From an uncultured bacterium (GTDB taxonomy: Bacteria; Patescibacteriota; Saccharimonadia; Saccharimonadales; Saccharimonadaceae): 50,605 nt of DNA. A model generated the notes under the pieces. It ran no database searches, was not told the DNA's origin, and saw only the letters and a list, made by a program, of their open reading frames with translations. Positions 32,068 through 40,531 of this stretch are shown one piece after another. Made by a program: the position numbers and the translations under genes. The stretch is taken from NCBI GenBank assembly GCA_903900345.1, contig CAIUMO010000026.1:1-50605 (forward strand), read 5' to 3'. Position 1 is the first letter of the stretch. The number at the start of each line of letters is the position of its first letter.

Positions 32068-33442
32068 ATAGTTTCTCCCGAATTGAAGCAACTTGCTCGC
32101 GAATCAGAAAGTCTAATTTGATTGCTTTTTCGATCTTTTCAACTGAGTGAATAGCTGTTGTATGGTCTTTGCGTCCAAGTTCAATTGCTATTTTAGGGAA
32201 ACTAAGGTGTAGCTCACTTCGTAGCAGGTACATTGCAATTTGACGCGGCACGACAATATATTTATCACGCTTTTCACTACAAATTTCATTAGCGTCTAAC
32301 TGGAAGTGTTTAGCTGTACGGTCGATAATTTGTTTACTCGATATATGTTGTGGTCGAGAATGACGGATATTACCTAGTAAACCTTCGGCGGTTGAAATAT
32401 CTGGCTCGATGCCACGCATTTCAGCATAGGCCAGTAGTTGATTAAGGGCACCTTCTAGTTCACGAATATTAGTTTTGATATTTGTAGCTAAATATTCAAT
32501 CGTATCTTGTTTTAAAGTCACACCTGATAAAGACGCCTTGATATTAAGAATGGCACAACGAGTCTCAAAGTCGGGCATTTGAATATCAATCGCCATACCC
32601 ATCTCGAACCTACTACGTAAACGTTCAGTTAAAGTTGGAATGCTTTTAGGTGGCTTATCGCTACTGATGATAATTTGTTTATTGTTTTGGTGTAGATGAT
32701 TAAAGGTATGAAAGAATTCTTCCTGAGTCTTTTCTTTGCCAGCGATAAATTGCATATCATCAACAATCAACACATCAACATTACGGTATTTATCGGAAAA
32801 ACCTTTTTTCTTGAATCTGATATGATCTAGGAATTCATTAACGAATGTTTCGATGCTAATATAAACGATTCTAGTTTTGGGGTCGTTTTTGATGATTTCA
32901 TTACCGATAGCCTGCATCAAGTGGGTTTTACCAAGTCCAACACCACCATATAAATATATCGGGTTATATTTAACACCTGGGCTAGCTGCAACGGCGCGAC
33001 TGGCGGTGTAAGCCAGGTCGTTACTAGAGCCGACAATAAAGTTATCAAAAGTATAGCGAGGGTTTAGCCCACCCGTGACCGCTGGGGTTGGTGCCGATTG
33101 CGATCGACTGGAGTTAGACAGTAAATCATCGGCTGGCGATAGGGATGATGAAGCTGTTGGTTCGACGGTTGTTTCACGATTAAGGCGAGTATGTTTGCCT
33201 GTAGTGCTGACAATATAGTTAATCTGCTTTGGGTTGATGCCGTTCTTGGCTAGTATGGTTTTGATTTGATCGTTAAATTTTACCTCAAATTGCTTTTTGG
33301 CAAAGATATTTGGGACAGATATAACTATGCCAGCATCATTTTGGCTGATGAGTTCGGTGTTTTTAAACCACGTCGTAAATGTTGCATGAGAAACCGATAA
33401 TTCGATCTCACCGAGCACACTTTGCCATAACGAGTGAAGCAT
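32060..33442 (-). CDS. dnaA: chromosomal replication initiator DnaA
   Basis: A 460-residue AAA+ initiator. Domain I begins MLHSLWQSVLGEIELSVSHA, with the conserved FTTWF; a Ser/Pro-rich linker (about 95-125) is domain II. Domain III has YTFDNFIVGSSNDLAYTAS, Walker A GGVGLGKTHL, Walker B VLIVDDMQFI and the arginine finger region ERLRSRFEMG. Domain IV has PRQIAMYLLRSE and the DNA-binding signature GRKDHTTAIHSV. The ATG at 33442 is chosen because domain I starts there and GGAGAGG lies upstream; an upstream ATG at 33511 falls within the -35 element. Confidence 0.97.
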   Translation of the reverse strand: MLHSLWQSVLGEIELSVSHATFTTWFKNTELISQNDAGIVISVPNIFAKKQFEVKFNDQIKTILAKNGINPKQINYIVSTTGKHTRLNRETTVEPTASSSLSPADDLLSNSSRSQSAPTPAVTGGLNPRYTFDNFIVGSSNDLAYTASRAVAASPGVKYNPIYLYGGVGLGKTHLMQAIGNEIIKNDPKTRIVYISIETFVNEFLDHIRFKKKGFSDKYRNVDVLIVDDMQFIAGKEKTQEEFFHTFNHLHQNNKQIIISSDKPPKSIPTLTERLRSRFEMGMAIDIQMPDFETRCAILNIKASLSGVTLKQDTIEYLATNIKTNIRELEGALNQLLAYAEMRGIEPDISTAEGLLGNIRHSRPQHISSKQIIDRTAKHFQLDANEICSEKRDKYIVVPRQIAMYLLRSELHLSFPKIAIELGRKDHTTAIHSVEKIEKAIKLDFLIREQVASIREKLYA

Positions 33443-33482
33443 ACCTATAAATCCTCTCCATGAACACACTTTATTACTTATA

Positions 33483-33511
33483 ACTATACCTAATGACAGA
33501 GTTTTCCACAA
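33483..33511 (-). promoter_or_regulatory. dnaA promoter overlapped by a DnaA box
   Basis: On the minus strand: TTGTGG (-35), 17-base spacer, TATAGT (-10). The DnaA box TTTTCCACA (33502-33510) covers the -35 element, so DnaA-ATP binding would be expected to repress dnaA. Confidence 0.6.
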
Positions 33512-33594
33512 CCTATAATATTAAAATTTAATCAGGCCATTAAAGGGTAGGGGTTATCCACAATTCAAGCCCACCCCAGTAGATATGTGGAAAA
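33502..33594. other. oriC candidate upstream of dnaA
   Basis: Three DnaA boxes: TTTTCCACA (33502-33510), the consensus TTATCCACA (33554-33562) and TGTGGAAAA (33586-33594, opposite orientation). Between the first two lies an AT-only stretch (about 33511-33533, ATAATATTAAAATTTAAT) that could be the unwinding element. The location between dnaA and rpmH is the classical origin site. Confidence 0.75.
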
Positions 33595-33628
33595 ACATCA
33601 TATTTCAGGGGACAAGTTTTGTTTACTC

Positions 33629-33657
33629 TTGCTAAATAACACTAATTTAGGTACACT
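33629..33657 (+). promoter_or_regulatory. promoter of rpmH, leaderless
   Basis: TTGCTA, 17-base spacer and TACACT, ending 9 bases before the rpmH ATG. Confidence 0.55.
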
Positions 33658-33666
33658 GGAACAGAT

Positions 33667-33807
33667 ATGACAACAAAACGGACATTTCAACCACACAGTA
33701 TCCATCGCGCTCGCGTACATGGATTTAGAGCACGTATTGCGACCAAAGGCGGACGATCTGTCTTGAAAAGGCGCCGTGCTAAAGGCCGATCTAAACTAAC
33801 GGCCTAA
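33667..33807 (+). CDS. rpmH: 50S ribosomal protein bL34
   Basis: A 46-residue basic protein, [20 protein letters not shown] followed by [20 protein letters not shown] and RSKLTA. This is full-length bL34, with the conserved KRTFQP start and GFRxRxxTxxGRxVLxxRRxKGR core. It is the first gene of the conserved rpmH-rnpA-yidC-jag row and is separated from rnpA by a terminator. Confidence 0.97.
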   Translation: MTTKRTFQPHSIHRARVHGFRARIATKGGRSVLKRRRAKGRSKLTA

Positions 33808-33810
33808 CTA

Positions 33811-33847
33811 TTTAAAAAACACTGCTCAAAAAGCAGTGTTTTTTAAA
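33811..33847 (+). terminator. terminator between rpmH and rnpA
   Basis: TTTAAAAAACACTGCT pairs perfectly with AGCAGTGTTTTTTAAA around a 5-base loop, with a T-run in the 3' arm. Confidence 0.85.
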
Positions 33848-33862
33848 ATCCACTAAATACCA

Positions 33863-33868
33863 TATACT
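33863..33868 (+). promoter_or_regulatory. -10 box of rnpA, leaderless
   Basis: TATACT ends 7 bases before the rnpA ATG and directly follows the rpmH terminator. Confidence 0.5.
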
Positions 33869-33875
33869 AATAACA

Positions 33876-34226
33876 ATGATACCTTTTCGTAATCGCTTTC
33901 ACGGCCACAGTAGTTTGAACTATGTCTATCGTAATGGACAGGCGATTCATTCGCATTTATTTACTTTGAAGGTAATTAGCAACCCACACCGCAAACAATC
34001 TAGGGTAGCGGTCGTGATTAGTAAAAAGGTCTTGAAAAGCGCGGTGCGTCGTAATCATATTCGTAGACAAGTTTATGAATATATTCACAGTTTATTACCA
34101 AAACTTGAGGGCGCGTATGATATGGCGGTGATTGTTACTTCTGGTGAGTTGTTTACTAAAACACATGATGAGATATCTAAACAACTCGATCAACTTTTTA
34201 ACCAAACCGACATACATAAAAAATAG
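33876..34226 (+). CDS. rnpA: ribonuclease P protein component
   Basis: A 116-residue basic protein with the RnpA signature: FTLKVISNPHRKQSRVAVVI, SKKVLKSAVRRNHIRRQVYE (the RNR motif that binds the RNA subunit and tRNA 5' leader) and a final helix. It processes the 5' ends of tRNAs with the rnpB RNA, which I did not find in this window. Confidence 0.95.
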   Translation: MIPFRNRFHGHSSLNYVYRNGQAIHSHLFTLKVISNPHRKQSRVAVVISKKVLKSAVRRNHIRRQVYEYIHSLLPKLEGAYDMAVIVTSGELFTKTHDEISKQLDQLFNQTDIHKK

Positions 34227-34303
34227 TTCTAAAATACCAAAAAGGCCGTGAAGCTGTTATAATAAGTCTATAAATTATAGTGCTTTTTGGAGTTATAGAC
34301 CCT

Positions 34304-35272
34304 GTGAATATATTTGATACCCTGATTGTCCAGCCAATTTTTAACCTACTGATTGGTATATATAGCTTAATCCCAGGTGGTGATTTCGGTATTACTTTGA
34401 TTGTCTTTACGATTATCGTCAGGTTGGCATTATGGCCACTAGTTAAAAAACAATTGCATCAAACCAGGGCTATGCAGAAGTTGCAGCCAGAGTTAGTCAA
34501 GATCAAAAAGGCCACAAAAGGCAACCGGCAACTTGAAAGCATCCAGACGATGGAACTCTACAAGAGCCATAATATTAGCCCATTTGGCTCAATCGGCATC
34601 GCTTTTATTCAGCTACCAATCCTTATTGCTTTGTATCGAGTTGTTCAGATCTTTTCTATACAGACGACAGATGTTCCGAGGTATACTTACGGCTTTTTAC
34701 AAAATATAGGTCCAATCAAGAATCTAATTGATCATCCTGAACAATTTCACCAAACTTTCCTTGGTTTTATTGATTTAACGTCAAGGGCAACCACTAGTTT
34801 TACTAGTAAGATATCACTAAGTAGTGTTGTTATCTTGATTTTGGCAATTGGCGTAGCGGTTACTCAATATATTATTTCAAAACAGACGATGCCAAAACGT
34901 CAAACCAACAAACGCCTACGAGATATTATGAGCGAAGCGGCCGACGGCAAGACGGCTGACCAGTCCGAGATGAACGCAGTTATGATGGGTAATATGACTA
35001 AATTTTTGCCAATCATGATGTTTTTTATTATGATTAATCTGGACGGTGCTTTGGTTTTGTTCTACGCAGTTTCTAACCTAGTAGCAGTTTTACAGCAACG
35101 CAGTGTTTTGCAACAAGATAGTGAAGAACTAATCGCGATCGCTGATGAAGAACCGATCGCTCAAAATAAAAAAGCTACCGCTAAAGCGCGGGAAAAGCAG
35201 GCCCAAGAGGCGACTATTATCCGCCTGACAGCCAAAGATACGGCTCCTAAGAAGTTTAATAAAAGGAGGTGA
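34304..35272 (+). CDS. yidC: membrane protein insertase YidC/Oxa1
   Basis: A 322-residue insertase of the short (Gram-positive) type. NIFDTLIVQPIFNLLIGIYS begins helix 1; the hydrophilic-groove region follows with LIVFTIIVRLALWPLVKKQ (conserved Arg), then the charged coiled loop with KLQPELVKIKKATKGN, three more helices, and a long basic tail (KKATAKAREKQAQ, KKFNKRR) that can contact ribosomes. The GTG at 34304 is preferred (GGAG 12 bases upstream; the protein then begins like other YidC proteins); a GTG at 34280 is the alternative, since an extended -10 (TGTTATAAT, 34255-34263) lies close to it. Confidence 0.93.
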   Translation: MNIFDTLIVQPIFNLLIGIYSLIPGGDFGITLIVFTIIVRLALWPLVKKQLHQTRAMQKLQPELVKIKKATKGNRQLESIQTMELYKSHNISPFGSIGIAFIQLPILIALYRVVQIFSIQTTDVPRYTYGFLQNIGPIKNLIDHPEQFHQTFLGFIDLTSRATTSFTSKISLSSVVILILAIGVAVTQYIISKQTMPKRQTNKRLRDIMSEAADGKTADQSEMNAVMMGNMTKFLPIMMFFIMINLDGALVLFYAVSNLVAVLQQRSVLQQDSEELIAIADEEPIAQNKKATAKAREKQAQEATIIRLTAKDTAPKKFNKRR

Positions 35273-35276
35273 CAAG

Positions 35277-35738
35277 ATGAATAAAGAAGAATCAGTACAG
35301 TTTGCGCAAAAGTATTTAGAGGATTTGTTATCGTTTTTTGGCGCTAATTTAACAGTGTCATCGACTTGTGATGACGAAGTGATTGAGTTATCTGTACCAT
35401 CGAATGAATTAAATAGCCTGTTAATCGGTCGTAATGCCGAAACTTTACGTAGTCTACAGTATATAGTTTCGACAGTCTTGCGCAACAAAGATGCCGAATT
35501 AACCCGCGTTAATATTGATATCGCTGACTATAAAAAGCAACGTGCCGATCGAATTGCTAAACAGGCCCATGAGTGGATTGAAGAGGTTAGACGGACCGGC
35601 GATTCACGCATTGTTAATATGAATGCCGCTGACCGACGAATTGTTCACCAGGTCGCTAGTGAGTATGGTGATATTCGTACCTTTTCTGAGGGTGAAGGCT
35701 ATGACCGCAAGCTAACGATTGCTCAAGCTAGTTCTTGA
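35277..35738 (+). CDS. jag: Jag (SpoIIIJ-associated) KH-R3H RNA-binding protein
   Basis: A 153-residue protein lacking the N-terminal Jag_N domain. The KH domain holds SLLIGRNAETLRSLQYIVS (GxxG-like loop) and the R3H domain holds MNAADRRIVHQVASEYG (Arg and His of R3H). Jag/KhpB proteins bind RNA and affect cell elongation. A strong GGAGGTG lies 4 bases after the yidC stop codon, so the two genes are co-expressed. Its 3' end overlaps the converging GT4 gene by 11 bases. Confidence 0.93.
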   Translation: MNKEESVQFAQKYLEDLLSFFGANLTVSSTCDDEVIELSVPSNELNSLLIGRNAETLRSLQYIVSTVLRNKDAELTRVNIDIADYKKQRADRIAKQAHEWIEEVRRTGDSRIVNMNAADRRIVHQVASEYGDIRTFSEGEGYDRKLTIAQASS

Positions 35739-36825
35739 TTTTAAGAGCTTTAATATAAATTTCATGAGTTTGCTGTGCCATGCGTAGCCATGAATATTTT
35801 TTGATTTGTTTGTAACCTTTTTTAATTAGATCGTCTCGCAGTTTATCATCTGTTAAAACGTCGTTAATCGCTCGAGCGATGTCGTTAACGTCGTCAGGGT
35901 TGAAGTAATAGGCGGCATCACCATATACCTCTGGTAGACAAGTCGCATCGCTACTAATAACAGGGGCGCCATAACCCATAGCCTCTAATCCTGGTAGTCC
36001 AAAACCTTCCATCAGAGAAGGGAAGACATAGGCAGTTGCCTGAGTGTATAGCCAATCACGTTGATTATCTGGAATAAAATCTGTAAAAATAATATTTTTA
36101 TAATTATTTTCAACAAAATATTGTTGATTTATTTTGGCGCTGTCATTGATTTTGCCGACTAAGATTAAACCTAAATCAGGATGTTTTTTTAGTAATTTTT
36201 GGTGAGCATCCCCTAGATAACGGATATTTTTATAGTCTCTTTGTTGGCCGACATACAAGATAAATTGTTTAAATGGGTGTTTGTATGTTGTTAATTTATC
36301 AACATATACATCAGCAGCTTCATAAGTAATGGTTATCTTGTCAGCTGGAATATTAACCAATTTTAATAACTCGTTTTTTGTAAAATTGCTAGGAACAATA
36401 ATCTGATTGCTAGATTTAGCAACTTGTTTAAAAACGTATTTTCCAATAACTTGTTTAAAATGGTAAATCAGCCAATTCTTATCAGTATTGTATGTTTTTA
36501 ACAATGTTAGGTCGTGAAATGTGGTGACATGATTGCCATGATACAATATTGGTTGTTGAGGCATACAAAAATGAACCAAGTCTGGTGACAGCTGATCTAG
36601 GAATTGTTTAAAACCAAACTGCTCATTTATGGAATAGTTTTTAAAATCAGCGATTTTAACCTTAAAATTATTAGCGGTCGGCTGCCAGTAATTCTTATCT
36701 TTGGCTAAAACTAAAATTGAATAATTATTAACTTGGTCAATTTGTTGTAGGTAATTTAATAATCTTTCGACATATCGTCCCGTCGAGCTGTTGATGATTC
36801 GAGCATCAATTGCGATATGGCTCAT
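35728..36825 (-). CDS. glycosyltransferase family 4
   Basis: A 365-residue GT-B enzyme with NSSTGRYVERLLNYL in the acceptor domain, NQIIVPSNFTKNELLKLVNI, ILYVGQQRDYKNIRYL and the E-x7-E site FPSLMEGFGLPGLEAMGYG. The pattern is typical of mannosyl- or rhamnosyltransferases building cell-surface polysaccharide. It is last in a five-gene minus-strand operon, overlapping the GtrA gene by 4 bases (ATGA). Confidence 0.9.
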   Translation of the reverse strand: MSHIAIDARIINSSTGRYVERLLNYLQQIDQVNNYSILVLAKDKNYWQPTANNFKVKIADFKNYSINEQFGFKQFLDQLSPDLVHFCMPQQPILYHGNHVTTFHDLTLLKTYNTDKNWLIYHFKQVIGKYVFKQVAKSSNQIIVPSNFTKNELLKLVNIPADKITITYEAADVYVDKLTTYKHPFKQFILYVGQQRDYKNIRYLGDAHQKLLKKHPDLGLILVGKINDSAKINQQYFVENNYKNIIFTDFIPDNQRDWLYTQATAYVFPSLMEGFGLPGLEAMGYGAPVISSDATCLPEVYGDAAYYFNPDDVNDIARAINDVLTDDKLRDDLIKKGYKQIKKYSWLRMAQQTHEIYIKALKIKN

Positions 36826-37241
36826 TGGTCGGATCCTTTAAAGACGAATTTACGATATAGAAGATAGTTCCAAATTAATGTAGCGACAGTGGCAATGATT
36901 TTGCCGACGAATAATATTACATAACTATTAATTGCTGACTGGCTTAACAATAATTTAACGCCGTTGATGATTAACGGTTGAATAACCCAGAGGCTAAACA
37001 AAGTAATAATCAAAAAGTATATCAGTTGGGATTTGTTGGTCGTATTGTTTTTGAAAGTAAACTTTTTGTTGGCATAAAAACTAAATCCTAATGCCAAGGA
37101 TGTTGATATAAGATTACTAATTGTTGCCGATAAGCCTAATGACACCAAAATAAATAAAATAGTGAAGTCGATAGTGGTATTGGCGCCACCAACAATTGCA
37201 AAACGAATCTTATCAGCGTGTTTTTTTAGTAGCTTTTCCAT
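36822..37241 (-). CDS. GtrA-family membrane protein
   Basis: A 139-residue protein with four membrane helices and the GtrA pattern: KIRFAIVGGANTTIDFTILF at the start and FYANKKFTFKN after helix 2, ending NYLLYRKFVF. GtrA proteins are thought to flip undecaprenyl-linked sugars across the membrane. The start overlaps the end of the GT2 gene by 29 bases, and GT2/GtrA pairs are a common functional unit. Confidence 0.9.
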   Translation of the reverse strand: MEKLLKKHADKIRFAIVGGANTTIDFTILFILVSLGLSATISNLISTSLALGFSFYANKKFTFKNNTTNKSQLIYFLIITLFSLWVIQPLIINGVKLLLSQSAINSYVILFVGKIIATVATLIWNYLLYRKFVFKGSDQ

Positions 37242-38163
37242 GGTGGTATTCCTCGATTAAATAAAGGGGGCGGTTTTTGGTCTCGTTATAGATTCGACCT
37301 ATATATTCACCAATGACACCAAGGGATAGTAACTGAACACCACCCAAAAATAGTATAGCCGCCATCATTGATGGGTACCCAAGAGCTGGATCTCCATATA
37401 ATATCGTTTTTACGACAATTACTATTATGAATACAAAAGCCACAAATGAAATAATAAAACCAAGAATTGATGATATTCGTAGTGGTGCGGTTGTAAATGA
37501 AGTGATTCCGTCGATTGCAAAATTAAATAGTTTTACATAATTCCATTTACTAACACCGGCAGTTCGCGGGTCACGGTCATAGGTAATTTCCTTTTTTTTG
37601 TAGCCAATCCAACTAAACATTCCTTTGGTGTAGCGCTGTGATTCACGAATCTGTTTTAATGCTTCGATGCAACGGCGATCTAACAGGCGGAAATCGCCAG
37701 TATCAATTTGAATCGGGATATTGGTAGTTTTTTGCAGGATTTTATAAAACCACTGCGAGCTGGCTTTTTTGAACCACGTCTCGCCTTTACGGCTGTTACG
37801 TTTAGCGTAAATATCGTCGTAGCCTTCTTCCCAGTATTTAATCATTTGAGGAATTAACTCTGGTGGGTCTTGTAGGTCAGCATCAATAATAACAGTCGCA
37901 TCACCTGTTACGTGATCAAAGCCGGCAACCATAGCGACTTCTTTGCCAAAGTTGCGTGAGAAATTAACGTAGGATACGCGATCATCTGTTTGTGCAAGAT
38001 CTTTGATTATGTCGAGGGTTTTATCGCGACTGCCATCATTTATAAATAGAAATTCAAAACTGTAAGATTTATTATCATTAGCTAATTTATCAAGCCGGTG
38101 ATATAAAGCTTTTAGGATATCCTGTTCATTATAGGTAGGGATTAGGATACTGATCTTTTTCAT
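37213..38163 (-). CDS. GtrB/DPM-like polyprenyl-phosphate glycosyltransferase (GT2)
   Basis: A 316-residue GT2 enzyme with SILIPTYNEQDILKALYHRL, the DxD-type IIDADLQDPPELIPQM, the acceptor region TGDFRLLDRRCIEALKQI and YDRDPRTAGVSKWNYVKL, and two C-terminal membrane helices (about 232-256 and 268-292). It probably makes an undecaprenyl-phosphate sugar for the adjacent GtrA protein to flip. Confidence 0.93.
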   Translation of the reverse strand: MKKISILIPTYNEQDILKALYHRLDKLANDNKSYSFEFLFINDGSRDKTLDIIKDLAQTDDRVSYVNFSRNFGKEVAMVAGFDHVTGDATVIIDADLQDPPELIPQMIKYWEEGYDDIYAKRNSRKGETWFKKASSQWFYKILQKTTNIPIQIDTGDFRLLDRRCIEALKQIRESQRYTKGMFSWIGYKKKEITYDRDPRTAGVSKWNYVKLFNFAIDGITSFTTAPLRISSILGFIISFVAFVFIIVIVVKTILYGDPALGYPSMMAAILFLGGVQLLSLGVIGEYIGRIYNETKNRPLYLIEEYHHGKATKKTR

Positions 38164-38204
38164 TAGTACTATTATAACTTAGATTGGCAAGCGGTGGCTC
38201 GCTA

Positions 38205-39332
38205 TTAGCTAAGTAGTTTTTCGGTGTAGTTGATAATAGTTTGGCTATTCTTTTCCCAGGAGAATTGGGTAAGTTGTTGCTTGCCTTTGGCGACCAGTTC
38301 TTTTTGTAAGTTTTTATCATTAATCAATTGCTGGATTGTCTGACAAAAACTATCACTATCGCCTGCCTTGGCAAACAAAGCTGCGTCACCGGCGGTTTCG
38401 CGTAAGACTGGTATGTCTGATGCGATTACGGGGCAGTCGCTGGCCATAGCCTCAAGTATCGGCATGCCAAAACCTTCGTAAATTGACGGCATGACAAACA
38501 TCGTCGCTTGTTGATAGAAAGCCGCTGTGTCTTTGCTGTCAACAAAGCCAACATGAACAACTTTATCACCGGCGGCTTGAGCTGCCTTGATCGCCTGACG
38601 GCTTTTCTCAGTTTTCCAACCATTGCCACCAGCTAGTACTAAACTATATTCATCTTTTATGTTTGTTGGTAGTTTTTGATAAGCTTCGATTAATGTCGGT
38701 AGGTCTTTGCGTGGTTCGAGGTTGCCGATGAAATAAATGAATTTTTGCGTAGGGACACCATATTTTTTATGTATCTCGTTATCGTTTTTTGTGAGATAAG
38801 TCGTATCTGGCGGAATTGGAGTAATGATTATTTTTTCAGGTTCTATCGAAAATTCTTTGACTATCTCGGATTTAACAGCCTCGGAGATAGTGATAATAAA
38901 GTCGGCTTGATGAATTGATCTAGGTACAACACGGCGTAAATGTTCAAGATTTTTAGCTTCGACTACTTCTGGGAAGTATATATATGTCAGGTCATGAATA
39001 ACGGCCGCTTTGAGGCCTGATTTAATAGTTGGCCAAGTGGCAAAGTTGGGGTGAATAGTTAAATCTACCCTGGTCAGGAAAAAATCAAATGGAGGTGCGA
39101 TATTGTAACTTTGAAGCTTGGCATAGATTCGCAGTGGCACTAGACTATTTTTTTCAAGTGGTCTGCGAAGGTTTATTTTTGGTTGCGATTGACGATTCAA
39201 AAAATTAAAATAGGCGGCATGGACTTCTGTGCCTGGATTATTATCCAGAGCTTCAGTCAGCAATTTGGTGTAATTAGACACGCCAGATAGGCTTTTGGTC
39301 GCCAGACAACTAACTTCGACACGAATTCTCAT
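38205..39332 (-). CDS. glycosyltransferase family 4
   Basis: A 375-residue GT-B enzyme. It has LSGVSNYTKLLTEALD, AAVIHDLTYIYFPE, DFIITISEAVKSEIVKEFSI, IYFIGNLEPRKDLPTLIEAY and the E-x7-E site YEGFGMPILEAMASDCPVI. It overlaps the upstream GT4 by 4 bases (ATGA). A gap of 41 bases separates it from the GT2 gene. Confidence 0.92.
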   Translation of the reverse strand: MRIRVEVSCLATKSLSGVSNYTKLLTEALDNNPGTEVHAAYFNFLNRQSQPKINLRRPLEKNSLVPLRIYAKLQSYNIAPPFDFFLTRVDLTIHPNFATWPTIKSGLKAAVIHDLTYIYFPEVVEAKNLEHLRRVVPRSIHQADFIITISEAVKSEIVKEFSIEPEKIIITPIPPDTTYLTKNDNEIHKKYGVPTQKFIYFIGNLEPRKDLPTLIEAYQKLPTNIKDEYSLVLAGGNGWKTEKSRQAIKAAQAAGDKVVHVGFVDSKDTAAFYQQATMFVMPSIYEGFGMPILEAMASDCPVIASDIPVLRETAGDAALFAKAGDSDSFCQTIQQLINDKNLQKELVAKGKQQLTQFSWEKNSQTIINYTEKLLS

Positions 39333-40483
39333 TTAGACTCTCCTCTATAAAGAGGAATAAAACTCTCTTTTACGATTTGGTCAAACTGGAATTTATCAAG
39401 ATATTGATTGCGGGCATTTTTAGCAAGTTTATATCGAAGATCCTTATCTTCGTATAGTTGTTTCATAGCCCCATAAAGAGCGGGCACATTTCGAGCTGGT
39501 ATTAGTAGCCCAGTTTTGTGATCATGAATAATCTCTGTGTTGCCACCTACAGCCGTGGCGATAATAGGCTTTTCAAGCATGCTAGCTTCGACTATTGATA
39601 CACTAAAACCTTCATGGTAAGTGGGGTGGACGTAAACATCAGAATTCGAGACATAGACAAATGGGTCTTTTTGATAACCTAGGAATTGAATATTTTTGTT
39701 GTCTGAAGCTAGTTTTTTGAACTTTTCTTCCTCTGGGCCATCGCCAACCAAGGTTAGTTTTATATTTAAGTAATCTTTCGATAGATCATTAAAAGCTTCA
39801 ATAAGTTCATGAATTCCCTTGTCTGTAACCATTCGACTGACGGCACAAAATGAAAATATTTCATCATCACTTACTTTTTTATAGTGCGATGATGTATCAA
39901 CGACGCCGTTATATACAACCTGAAGTTTACTTAATATTATACTGTCATTGGCTAAGTTATCGCTGACCAGCTTTTGCTCACTTTTACTGACAACTGTAAT
40001 GGCGTGCGTGTATTTAGCAGCCAAATAAACTAGTTTACCGACGGGGTTTTTATACCAAATTCCAATATTTTGCCAGATGTGCTTTAGGTCGGCGTGGTCA
40101 GTCCAGATAATCTTTGCGCCAACAATTCGCCCCGCAAAAGTTGCGGCAATAAAGTCGTCTTTGCTTTGAATGTGTACAATGCTTGGTTTTTTATTAACGA
40201 AGACTACTAAATACCAAAGAGTTAGGATAATTTGCCATACGACATAAACAGGGAAAAGTAACGCAAATTTACCGCTCCAATTCTGCTGTGACCACCACCA
40301 ACCGCGGATGGTTTGAATATCGTTATCCTTGGCAAAAGCTAGTAACTTAGACGAACGTGAAATAATAATTGGTCGAAAGTTTAGCTTGGCTAAAACATCA
40401 GCCAAGAATACCGGAAAACGCTCCCCGCCACCAAAGTCATAGCTCTTGGCGTTGCGAATAATTATGATATGTTTATTGATCAT
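39329..40483 (-). CDS. glycosyltransferase family 4
   Basis: A 384-residue GT-B enzyme and first gene of the five-gene operon. It has YDFGGGERFPVFLADVLA, a hydrophobic patch around YVVWQIILTLWYLVVFV (about 86-102) that may attach it to the membrane, HAITVVSKSEQKLV, FCAVSRMVTDKGIHELIEAF and YHEGFSVSIVEASMLEKPII. A TATACT box lies 11 bases before the ATG. Confidence 0.92.
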   Translation of the reverse strand: MINKHIIIIRNAKSYDFGGGERFPVFLADVLAKLNFRPIIISRSSKLLAFAKDNDIQTIRGWWWSQQNWSGKFALLFPVYVVWQIILTLWYLVVFVNKKPSIVHIQSKDDFIAATFAGRIVGAKIIWTDHADLKHIWQNIGIWYKNPVGKLVYLAAKYTHAITVVSKSEQKLVSDNLANDSIILSKLQVVYNGVVDTSSHYKKVSDDEIFSFCAVSRMVTDKGIHELIEAFNDLSKDYLNIKLTLVGDGPEEEKFKKLASDNKNIQFLGYQKDPFVYVSNSDVYVHPTYHEGFSVSIVEASMLEKPIIATAVGGNTEIIHDHKTGLLIPARNVPALYGAMKQLYEDKDLRYKLAKNARNQYLDKFQFDQIVKESFIPLYRGESK

Positions 40484-40494
40484 GTGTTATTTAC

Positions 40495-40524
40495 AGTATA
40501 CAGCAGTGCCCGAGCTGGTATAAT
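40495..40524. promoter_or_regulatory. divergent promoters for the GT operon and the ABC exporter
   Basis: Minus strand: TATACT (40495-40500), 11 bases before the GT4 ATG. Plus strand: extended -10 TGGTATAAT (40516-40524), 7 bases before the permease ATG. Both predict very short or absent leaders. The two boxes are only about 16 bases apart, so the operons may compete for polymerase. Confidence 0.6.
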
Positions 40525-40531
40525 AGTAAAG

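Noticed and set aside
40469-40531. N-terminal extension of the Wzm-like permease
   Set aside because: It contains the promoter's -10 box; the protein starting at 40532 is family-like.
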